Shown here: positions 1 through 5,927 of the stretch, one piece after another
Layout of the letters: every line of letters starts with the position of its first letter
How positions within the stretch are numbered: position 1 is the stretch's first letter
Origin: a virus
DNA: 49,259 bases
IMG/VR virus record: IMGVR_UViG_3300013286_000830
Span: 1 to 49,259 of that record
Direction: 5' to 3' (one strand)
Program-made: the position numbers and the translations under genes
The notes under the pieces: model-generated
What the model saw: only the letters and a program-made list of their open reading frames with translations
The model's database searches: none
Told to the model about the DNA's origin: nothing

Positions 1-143
1 TGTAAATATCTTCCGTATACAGGTATAAATTTAGCAAACCACCCAGCAAACATGCCTGTGGTGCCCACAGCTATAATGGCCCAATACACCCAGTTGAGAA
101 CAGCATCTGGAATCAAACTAAACACCCACTGAATCTGAACCAT
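1..143 (-). CDS. small membrane protein, 3' part missing (putative lysis accessory)
   Basis: Only the first 47 codons lie in the window; the rest runs off the left edge. The reading starts MVQIQWVFSLIPDAV and is dominated by a long hydrophobic stretch (roughly residues 12-40, rich in W, I, A, G and F) that would cross the membrane once, followed by the start of a soluble part. Its ATG lies two bases after the stop of the endolysin gene, so the two are almost certainly co-transcribed and probably translationally coupled. A small single-pass protein directly behind an endolysin is typical of a holin or inner-membrane spanin; that role is inferred from position and topology only, since no family motif is visible. 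Confidence 0.6.
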   Translation of the reverse strand, partial: MVQIQWVFSLIPDAVLNWVYWAIIAVGTTGMFAGWFAKFIPVYGRYL

Positions 144-145
144 GA

Positions 146-772
146 TTATGCCTGTAGTATTTGCATGAAATGTTGGTAATGCTGTTGACGCTCAGTTAGA
201 CCCAATATGCCACCGTTGATTTTTTTGGTCATGGTGAGTATGTCGCCTGAATCTGCATACTGATTTAGGTTGTTGGTTTCCCAGAACCAGCAAGCTGATT
301 GTATGGCACCTTCAAAGGTAGCTAGGAAATCTGGAATTTCTTCCACCGGAGTATCAATGCTTTCTGCAAACTTGGTGTAGTTTTGTTTGCCAGTCAACTG
401 AATTAGTCCGCGTCCGCAGTAGCGATATCCATCACCTGAGGCTTCGTCACCGTTGCCCATGCGATTGGCATACGCACGATTGGCAATGGCTTCTTGATTA
501 TGAGCGTATTGTTGAGCCACGTCCGGTGTAAAATAGCGTGGCCATACCTTGCACAATGTTTCTGCACGATAGTTCAAGTTTTCTTTGAGAGCTTTGTATC
601 CACCCGACTCATGTGCCGTTTGTGCCACAAACGCACCCACACGTTGTGGAGTGTTGATATCATAGTCGGGCAAAATCTTGGCCAACGCTTCGTGCCAGTG
701 ATCGATATAAGGGTTACCGGGCAACATTGCTGCCAGCTTGCTCACTGTGAAATCAAATGTAAAATCTGCCAT
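146..772 (-). CDS. GH19-family endolysin (chitinase-like lysozyme)
   Basis: 208 residues forming one glycoside hydrolase family 19 domain. Members used by phages cut the glycan strands of peptidoglycan at the end of infection. Visible hallmarks are AHESGGYK with the catalytic-acid candidate Glu55, a second Glu at 64 in ALKENLNY, the segment IANRAYANRMGNGD, and the signature GYRYCGRGLIQLTGKQNY near residues 114-132. There is no signal peptide, so export would need a holin. The start overlaps the upstream stop by one base (TAATG), and a short membrane protein follows two bases downstream, which makes a lysis cassette. It is transcribed as part of the late operon starting near 2100. Family assignment is firm; the exact bond cut is inferred. 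Confidence 0.92.
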   Translation of the reverse strand: MADFTFDFTVSKLAAMLPGNPYIDHWHEALAKILPDYDINTPQRVGAFVAQTAHESGGYKALKENLNYRAETLCKVWPRYFTPDVAQQYAHNQEAIANRAYANRMGNGDEASGDGYRYCGRGLIQLTGKQNYTKFAESIDTPVEEIPDFLATFEGAIQSACWFWETNNLNQYADSGDILTMTKKINGGILGLTERQQHYQHFMQILQA

Positions 773-1503
773 TATGCTATCCTTTTAAGTGCCACAGCCC
801 ATGAGCCGTTTTCAAATACGAATGTATTGCCAATCTTATTGATGTTGTAGTTGCCTATGGTCTTGGTCAAGAACATAACTTCCGCCATGTCTTTGCCTTC
901 CAATACAATAGGTCCCTTGATGCTGTTGTATACTTCTTGTTTTGTGCCACTATTTATAATGTCAAATGTAGTGGTGCCACTGTACTGGCGTTTAAAGGAA
1001 ATTGATTCGTCCAATAGTTTGATATCGTTAGCGTAGCTACGGCTAAAAAATTCTTTAAAATTGTCCATTTTGTTTCGTTCCGCTGCTGCTTGATAGTCTA
1101 CTTTGTTGCTGGGCACCAAGTCTTGTAAATTTTTCAGTGTTGCCTCATGACTTTTGAAATTTTTAAAATATCTAAATCTAAGACTGTCCATGCCAGTCAA
1201 CTTGATTACTCCTTCTACTATTTCATAAATATTTTCCGCAATGTGCCTATTGCGTTCCATTTCTACAAATACCTTGTAGTCTCCGTTGTCAGTCTCTCCG
1301 GGAGTACAATCGGCATCCAGTATAAAACTGTAACCCATCTCAAAGAAATTTTCTAAATCCTTGGCAGCATCATCCTGTTCCACAGTGAAACTCAAGGTGA
1401 CCACATCTTCGTCTCGACCAATTTTGCTTTTGTAATTGTCAATTTCAAAAACCTTCTTGACCAAGTTTCTTAGGTCATCCACCCTTAGGCTTTCGTTAAT
1501 CAT
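772..1503 (-). CDS. conserved phage protein of unknown function
   Basis: 243 residues, soluble, mixed charge, with no signal peptide, membrane segment or recognisable catalytic motif. The N-terminal half (about 1-125) is acidic and looks like an alpha/beta fold; residues 130-170 are probably helical (DYQAAAERNKMDNFKEFF). The gene lies between a protein with a proline/alanine-rich tail and the endolysin. It overlaps the upstream gene by four bases (ATGA) and the endolysin by one (TAATG), so all three are read from one late message. Its place in a late operon suggests a virion, assembly or lysis-associated role, but nothing in the sequence decides between these. Confidence 0.75.
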   Translation of the reverse strand: MINESLRVDDLRNLVKKVFEIDNYKSKIGRDEDVVTLSFTVEQDDAAKDLENFFEMGYSFILDADCTPGETDNGDYKVFVEMERNRHIAENIYEIVEGVIKLTGMDSLRFRYFKNFKSHEATLKNLQDLVPSNKVDYQAAAERNKMDNFKEFFSRSYANDIKLLDESISFKRQYSGTTTFDIINSGTKQEVYNSIKGPIVLEGKDMAEVMFLTKTIGNYNINKIGNTFVFENGSWAVALKRIA

Positions 1504-2066
1504 ACAGGAGCTCCTGCTGCACCACCTGGCGCCGGCGGCGCTCCTCCACCAGTGGGAGCAGCTGGAGGTGGTGCTAAAGGTGCGGCTGGTGCTGGTCCAG
1601 TTGATTGGTCGGGACCACCTGGTGCTTGATTTTCATTTTTCATCTTGCTCATGTAGCCTTTGTATATGTCAAATGCTATTTTTTTTGGCATAGTAACCTC
1701 TACTATCCATATGGCCTTGCGATCTAGATGACCTTTCTTGGTACCAGGCCGCATGTCTTCTGGAACACGGATTTTTCTTGGTTGTAACAAATGGCTTTTT
1801 TGATAAGTTACCTTGCAGCCCATCTCAGTCAGCCGCTTGGCAGCTACAGGATTAGGCATCTTGTTGTGTTCCCACATGAAGCCAGCTGTGATCCAGTGAC
1901 GATCTACCTTGGGCCCATATGCCAACTCGCCGTCTTGCCAGTTCTCGTACACATACATGTCTAGTTCCTCAAACACACGCTCCATGTCTTTCAACACAGC
2001 TAGGCTGCTATTGTTCTCGTAGAGTTGTTGTATGTTGCGTATTACATCTAAAATATCGTGGTGCAT
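1500..2066 (-). CDS. conserved phage protein with Pro/Ala/Gly-rich tail
   Basis: 188 residues in two parts. Residues 1-145 form a globular domain that resembles proteins I recall from marine T4-like phages (VFEELDMYVYENWQDGE, then WITAGFMWEHNKMPNP and CKVTYQKSHLLQPRKI). Residues 150-188 are a low-complexity tail of P, A and G, probably a flexible linker or an unstructured end. Function is unknown; a structural or assembly role is inferred from late transcription. The start is supported by AGGA seven bases upstream and by a late promoter-like GCTAAATA about 30 bases upstream. It is the first gene of the lysis-region operon. Confidence 0.75.
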   Translation of the reverse strand: MHHDILDVIRNIQQLYENNSSLAVLKDMERVFEELDMYVYENWQDGELAYGPKVDRHWITAGFMWEHNKMPNPVAAKRLTEMGCKVTYQKSHLLQPRKIRVPEDMRPGTKKGHLDRKAIWIVEVTMPKKIAFDIYKGYMSKMKNENQAPGGPDQSTGPAPAAPLAPPPAAPTGGGAPPAPGGAAGAPV

Positions 2067-2090
2067 AATGCGTCCTGGGAAACTTGTATA

Positions 2091-2100
2091 CTTATTTAGC
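2091..2100 (-). promoter_or_regulatory. putative late promoter, GCTAAATAAG
   Basis: On the minus strand GCTAAATAAG lies 25-34 bases upstream of the gene starting at 2066, matching the T4 late consensus TATAAATA at seven of eight positions. No -35 element is needed by this promoter class. The element and its upstream flank (TAAAACCAGCTAAATA) recur exactly at 9129-9144, upstream of another structural gene. Confidence 0.55.
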
Positions 2101-2227
2101 TGGTTTTAAATCATAACATGCCAGTTTAAATTTTGTGCTATGTGTTAAATAATGTTGTAGGACCTCTGTAGTTATCATGGGCGGTCACTGCAAGTCCTAT
2201 TTTAACCTTAAAGTAGGAGCAACTTTA

Positions 2228-2947
2228 ATGAGTAAACAACGAGTGAAAAAGCGTTTTACATCAGAAGTTAATATCATTGATTTCCAGCCATATCTTCCGG
2301 CAAAAAAGCAACGAGTTCTCATCGAGGCTCGTAATGCAAATCAAAAACTTTATCTCAAAAAACTTTACGAAGAAACCACTAGCATTATCCTTGCTATTGG
2401 ACCTGCTGGCACAGGCAAAACCATGCTGGCTGTACAGTTCGGGATCAAGCTGTTTCAGGAAGGTAAAGTTGATAGAATCGTGGTAACAAGACCCGCCGTG
2501 TCCGTAGATGAAGATTTGGGATTTTTGCCAGGTGACCTGAATGAAAAGATGGCACCTTGGACCAGACCCATATTTGATGTCTTGGGCGAATATTACCAGA
2601 AAAAAGAAATAGCAGGAATGCTAGAGGAAGGAGTGATTGAAATAAGTCCACTGGCCTACATGCGAGGCCGCACATTCAAAAATGCATATATAGTTGCAGA
2701 CGAAATGCAAAATGCCACAGTGAATCAAATGAAAATGCTACTGACCCGACTGGGAGAAGGGTCCAAGATGGTAGTGACAGGAGATTTGGCACAAGCAGAC
2801 CGTGTGAACGATAACGGATTGATTGACTTTTGTAATCTTTTAGAAGCTAAAGATTATTTAGAACACATTGATGTCGTTAGATTTGATACTAGAGACATAG
2901 AACGCCATAACGCTGTGAAGGAGGTGTTAGCAGTGTATGGAGATTAA
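2228..2947 (+). CDS. phoH: PhoH-like P-loop ATPase
   Basis: 239 residues from the ATG at 2228, chosen because AGGAG lies eight bases upstream; an open frame extends to 2177 but that upstream ATG has no ribosome site. The protein is a PhoH-family ATPase: Walker A GPAGTGKT at 58-65, VVTRPAVSVDEDLGFLPGD at 85-103, Walker B with IVADEMQN (Asp158-Glu159), and VVTGDLAQ further on. PhoH is common in marine myophages; the cellular family is linked to phosphate starvation and RNA metabolism, but its phage role is unproven. It is one of only three plus-strand genes here and diverges from the lysis operon. No sigma70 or late promoter is clear in the 160 bases upstream. Confidence 0.9.
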   Translation: MSKQRVKKRFTSEVNIIDFQPYLPAKKQRVLIEARNANQKLYLKKLYEETTSIILAIGPAGTGKTMLAVQFGIKLFQEGKVDRIVVTRPAVSVDEDLGFLPGDLNEKMAPWTRPIFDVLGEYYQKKEIAGMLEEGVIEISPLAYMRGRTFKNAYIVADEMQNATVNQMKMLLTRLGEGSKMVVTGDLAQADRVNDNGLIDFCNLLEAKDYLEHIDVVRFDTRDIERHNAVKEVLAVYGD

Positions 2948-2974
2948 TACAAGGGCATGGTGCCCTGTGTATTA
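2942..2974. terminator. hairpin between convergent genes
   Basis: AGGGCA-TGG-TGCCCT forms a six-pair stem, extended by AATACA/TGTATT with one bulged G. It fills the 24-base gap between the phoH stop and the clamp-loader stop. Being symmetrical it could act in both directions. There is no U-tract on the plus side, so it may be a weak terminator or an mRNA 3'-end stabiliser. Confidence 0.6.
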
Positions 2975-3877
2975 CAAATGACTCAATCGTATCAAGGTAG
3001 CGGCAAGGTTGATTTCCGGGTCGCTTACCAGAGCATGATCAGCAAGGCCCTGCTTGATAATAAGTATGGCCTTGTCTGGATCTGCAAATAATTCACTATT
3101 ATCGTACAACCAACGGAAAATTCCGTCCATTTCTTCAGGAAGAGCCTGACTACACAGCAGTTTTCTTGCCTTGGTTATTTCACCATTCTTGAATAAGTCC
3201 ACCATTTGAAGTCTGTAGTCCGAACTGGAATCCACACTGTCTGCCCTGAGCAACGAGCCTGACATGCTGTGCATTTCCAAGTTGTTAATGGTCTTTCGCA
3301 GGTCTGGATATGTGGCTTTGACATAGGTATCTAGGGTATCAAGATCAAACTCAACATTTTCCTCCACAAGTATTGTGGCAACTCTAGCTGTAAACTCAGT
3401 CAAGTCAGTCTTTTCAATGGCCATCTTTTGACAACGGCTATGGATTGCGGGCAGGATCTTGTTGGGATAGTTGCAAGTTAAAATAAATCGCACACTGTTA
3501 GTATAGTCTTCCATCAAGTTACGCAGGGCGGGTTGTACACTGTTGGGATTCATGAAGTCAGCTTCGTCAATCAACACAATCTTGAAATCGCCGAATGGCA
3601 TGGTCTGGCAAAATCCAATCAGCTTGTCAACCCATTCTACTTTTCTAGCTTCTTTTGATCCATTGCTGTACAGCACATCGGTATCTTGCACCCCTAATGC
3701 ATTGATTAGGATTTTGGCAAGGGTTGTTTTACCAACACCCGCATTGCCGCTGAATAATAAATGCGGAATACTGCCTTCTTTGATCCAACTTTCGATAAGA
3801 TTTTTTTGATTATTATCCTTGAACACATATCCTTCCAGTGTGTCAGGACGATATTTTTCGACCCATAATGGTTTCAT
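2972..3877 (-). CDS. 44: clamp-loader AAA+ ATPase subunit (T4 gp44-like)
   Basis: 301 residues, close to T4 gp44 (319). It loads the sliding clamp onto primed DNA for the phage replisome. Domain order is the usual one: start KPLWVEKYRPDTLEGYVF, Walker A SGNAGVGKTT at 43-52, Walker B VLIDEADF with D104-E105-A106-D107, sensor-1 region FILTCNYPNK (131-140), the SRC arginine-finger motif at 147-149, then a helical collar domain. I start at the ATG at 3877 rather than an in-frame TTG at 3889, since GGGGA sits in front of the ATG and family members begin at this point. An early-type promoter at 3902-3930 fits a replication gene. Its partner gp62 is not in the window. Confidence 0.93.
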   Translation of the reverse strand: MKPLWVEKYRPDTLEGYVFKDNNQKNLIESWIKEGSIPHLLFSGNAGVGKTTLAKILINALGVQDTDVLYSNGSKEARKVEWVDKLIGFCQTMPFGDFKIVLIDEADFMNPNSVQPALRNLMEDYTNSVRFILTCNYPNKILPAIHSRCQKMAIEKTDLTEFTARVATILVEENVEFDLDTLDTYVKATYPDLRKTINNLEMHSMSGSLLRADSVDSSSDYRLQMVDLFKNGEITKARKLLCSQALPEEMDGIFRWLYDNSELFADPDKAILIIKQGLADHALVSDPEINLAATLIRLSHL

Positions 3878-3901
3878 TCTATTCCCCAAGTGTAAAAGTT
3901 A

Positions 3902-3930
3902 ATTGTACAGGTGAAAACGGGCCTTGTCTA
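3902..3930 (-). promoter_or_regulatory. sigma70-type early promoter for clamp loader
   Basis: Minus strand: -35 TAGACA (3925-3930), a 17-base spacer, -10 TACAAT (3902-3907). The start codon is 25 bases downstream of the -10. The -35 box falls within the loop of the terminator hairpin of the preceding operon. Confidence 0.72.
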
Positions 3931-3938
3931 TAGGCCCG
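3914..3938 (-). terminator. Rho-independent terminator after GroES-like gene
   Basis: Read on the minus strand, CGGGCC-TATAGACAA-GGCCCG is a perfect six-pair GC-rich stem with a nine-base loop, followed by TTTT. It lies 12 bases beyond the stop of the GroES-like gene and would end the 9110-3951 transcript. It overlaps the clamp-loader promoter. Confidence 0.75.
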
Positions 3939-3950
3939 ATGTTCAATTGA

Positions 3951-4352
3951 TTACTGTTGAAAACTTTGCGAGGCAAAAGAGGCCGGATCCACTGTGGCAT
4001 GGGTCACTGTGCTGTGATTACCGTATATGATTTGATTTGGTTTTTCTTCAGCAACCATAAGGATGGCTTTGAGATCAGCGCGACGAATTGTGATCTCTGT
4101 ACCATCGTCTTGTACCACAGTGACACCTCGTGTCCAACGACCGTGTTCCAGCAGGATCCATTCACCCACCTTCACATCTTGCTGTTGGGGGCCAACAGCC
4201 CAAACACGACTCCAACGACTTTTGACACCTTCACTTTTGCCGTCATCGCTCAAGATAACAAGGCCGCCAGCTGTGGTTTGTTCGCCAAAATCCATGTCAG
4301 TGACTAACACATTGTCACGGATTGGTATCAGTTTGCCAGTAACTTTGTTCAT
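3951..4352 (-). CDS. GroES-like co-chaperonin (T4 gp31-type)
   Basis: 133 residues. The start LIPIRDNVLVTDMDFGEQT, followed by AGGLVIL at about residues 28-34, matches the Cpn10 fold opening and its mobile loop. KVGEWILLEHGR (60-72) and a C-terminal ADLKAILMV (91-99) correspond to the VKVGD and ESDILAIVE segments of GroES. Phage co-chaperonins replace GroES on host GroEL so that the major capsid protein can fold. Residues beyond 105 form a tail not present in GroES. The start overlaps the 60-residue gene before it by four bases (ATGA), and a strong terminator follows the stop. Being last in an operon with structural genes fits a late folding role. Confidence 0.85.
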   Translation of the reverse strand: MNKVTGKLIPIRDNVLVTDMDFGEQTTAGGLVILSDDGKSEGVKSRWSRVWAVGPQQQDVKVGEWILLEHGRWTRGVTVVQDDGTEITIRRADLKAILMVAEEKPNQIIYGNHSTVTHATVDPASFASQSFQQ

Positions 4353-4531
4353 TTCTGTCCTTCTGATTTGGCTGGTTGGATGATTTTGCCGCCTGGTCCT
4401 AATTTGTCACCACGAGCATTTACATTGGCATTGCCCACTGCAATAGCCAATTCATTTTGCTGTACCAATCTGCCCATGTCAACTTCTTTGCCACGAGCTG
4501 TTCTATAAATCTGACGAGGTTGTTCTTTCAT
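4349..4531 (-). CDS. small conserved phage protein, unknown function
   Basis: 60 residues, basic to neutral, no membrane segment. The core RTARGKEVDMGRLVQQNE, then NANVNARGDKLGPGG, resembles short proteins I recall next to replication or chaperone genes of marine T4-like phages. Glycine and asparagine content suggests an extended or disordered chain. AAGGAG lies seven bases before the ATG, one of the best ribosome sites in the window, so high expression is likely. It overlaps the GroES-like gene by four bases, which couples their translation. No function can be assigned. Confidence 0.7.
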   Translation of the reverse strand: MKEQPRQIYRTARGKEVDMGRLVQQNELAIAVGNANVNARGDKLGPGGKIIQPAKSEGQK

Positions 4532-4556
4532 TGCGATCTCCTTTATATGATACTAC

Positions 4557-5066
4557 TTATCTCAGGAATTCCTGCCAGTCTAAATTATATTTCACACTAT
4601 CAATTTGATGCACACCCAGCAAGAACAACACAAAACTGGCCACGCTGGATCCTCTGCCCACACCCCATACTATGTCGTTGGAATTGCAAGTGTCTACAAA
4701 ATGCTTGCACCACTGTAGTAGAGTCATCATTCCTCTTGCTTCAAATGCATCCATTTCGTCCATGACTCGATTGCGCTGTTCTTCGGTGGTGCAACGATCC
4801 AAGCACCATGACTCTACATCAAAATCTCTGTAGGATTCGGGCATGAACCAGTCGCTTTGCATGGCTGCATCAAAATCTTCAATAGTGATAGCATTTAATT
4901 GTTCGTTGAATCGTTGAAATGTGTATCCAGCCGCCTGCTCCAACTGAGCAATATCCTCGCTGTAGTCTACTGTGATGTCTTTGAGATTGGTTAGCTTGCC
5001 TTGATAAAGGACTTTGAATATGTCTAGAGAATTAAAGATGGGATTACCAAATTGATCAAGGCGCAT
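4557..5066 (-). CDS. stand-alone fragment related to DNA polymerase III alpha (DnaE)
   Basis: 169 residues. The C-terminal part (about 90-169) follows the C-family polymerase pattern: a helix EMDAFEARGMMTLLQW, then WGVGRGSSVASFVLFLLG at about 133-150, then DSVKYNLDWQEFL. This corresponds to GPGRGSAAGSLVAYALGI...DPxKYxLxFERFL in DnaE. The protein ends exactly where DnaE continues into its catalytic aspartates, so it cannot polymerise DNA; no PHP domain precedes it. No palm-domain gene follows. It may be a domesticated primer-template or clamp-binding piece, or an inhibitor or decoy. The ribosome site is weak (AGG, three bases from ATG). The match is by motif reading only. Confidence 0.7.
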   Translation of the reverse strand: MRLDQFGNPIFNSLDIFKVLYQGKLTNLKDITVDYSEDIAQLEQAAGYTFQRFNEQLNAITIEDFDAAMQSDWFMPESYRDFDVESWCLDRCTTEEQRNRVMDEMDAFEARGMMTLLQWCKHFVDTCNSNDIVWGVGRGSSVASFVLFLLGVHQIDSVKYNLDWQEFLR

Positions 5067-5076
5067 AGCCTATAGT

Positions 5077-5307
5077 TTAGTTGACCTTAACAAGATTGTC
5101 AAGTGTTTTGTCTTTGGTATCCATCATTTTGGTCAACTGATTTCTACGGCGGTGGTCCAATTCCGTTTTCAAACTGTCCAACACCATGATCATTTGATGA
5201 CGCACTTCGACATTGTGTGTCATGAAATACTTTCTGCTGAGATTCTGGATCTTTTGTTCAAGGTCAGCGTCTTTGAGTTCGCTGAGATCGGATAATAGAG
5301 GATGCAT
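5077..5307 (-). CDS. small helical conserved phage protein
   Basis: 76 residues, strongly helical and charged: LSDLSELKDADLEQKIQNLS followed by RKYFMTHNVEVRHQMIMVLD and a basic segment DHRRRNQLTKM. The pattern suggests a helical hairpin or coiled-coil dimer. I recall similar short proteins in other T4-like phages, without a known function. It overlaps the upstream structural gene by one base (TGATG), so it belongs to the same late message; the DnaE-like gene starts ten bases after its stop. Confidence 0.7.
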   Translation of the reverse strand: MHPLLSDLSELKDADLEQKIQNLSRKYFMTHNVEVRHQMIMVLDSLKTELDHRRRNQLTKMMDTKDKTLDNLVKVN

Positions 5308-5927
5308 CAGAATTCGCCCACATTGCGTATCAAGATGCTGGCACCCGAATCGAAACTGAACACTTCTATTATCTGAAATTTGCCGTTGGCGGCTATGGTT
5401 ATGGGTGTGAAGCCAGTGGCTGTTTTTACTGTGCCTGCGCTGTTGTTGTAACCCACAGTGTATGCTGCACCTGCATTGGATATGGCATTACGCTGATCTC
5501 CAACCAGTACCAAACGCATTGTGCTGTATAATCCAGTATAACCCAAACTGCTGGCTGCTACGGGCCAATTAACAAAACTAAAAATGGTATTTGCACTTAC
5601 TGTGAATTTTTGCACCGGTCCGTTATTAAGGTTTACCTGTGCATTGCCTGCTGTAGGAGTGGTTATGCTGTTGTAGATTCCACTGAATTGTAAATAACTG
5701 CCATTTGTAATCACACTCTGCAAAAGGTTGTTCACGATGGGAGTAGGAGTTGCCGCTGTTAAACTGGATGAAAATATGCCATTGGTCTGCAAAGCAGTAA
5801 TTTCAGTTTTAGCTGTTTGCAGGCCATTGGCAGTGGCAGTGAAGTTGTCTCTAAATCCCTGACTGTCGTTGTCCACGCCTACCACTGGATAAGTGGTTAT
5901 GATTGCGGTGTAATTAATATTGCTCAT
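5307..5927 (-). CDS. virion structural protein (tail/fibre family)
   Basis: 206 residues. The N-terminus YPVVGVDNDSQGFRDNFTAT (about 14-33) is a module found at the start of many T4-like phage fibre and baseplate-associated proteins: a short acidic motif, then a helix (GLQTAKTEITALQTNG). The rest is beta-rich, low in charge and full of N, T and S, as expected of a trimeric fibre. It overlaps the 885-residue structural gene by four bases (ATGA). A late-promoter-like GATAAATAC lies 30 bases upstream, inside that gene. Role in the tail is inferred from composition and neighbours. Confidence 0.75.
   Translation of the reverse strand: MSNINYTAIITTYPVVGVDNDSQGFRDNFTATANGLQTAKTEITALQTNGIFSSSLTAATPTPIVNNLLQSVITNGSYLQFSGIYNSITTPTAGNAQVNLNNGPVQKFTVSANTIFSFVNWPVAASSLGYTGLYSTMRLVLVGDQRNAISNAGAAYTVGYNNSAGTVKTATGFTPITIAANGKFQIIEVFSFDSGASILIRNVGEF

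Noticed and set aside
3878-3889. Upstream TTG start for the clamp loader
   Set aside because: The ATG at 3877 has GGGGA ahead of it and matches the usual start of the family; the extension adds only four residues from the leader.
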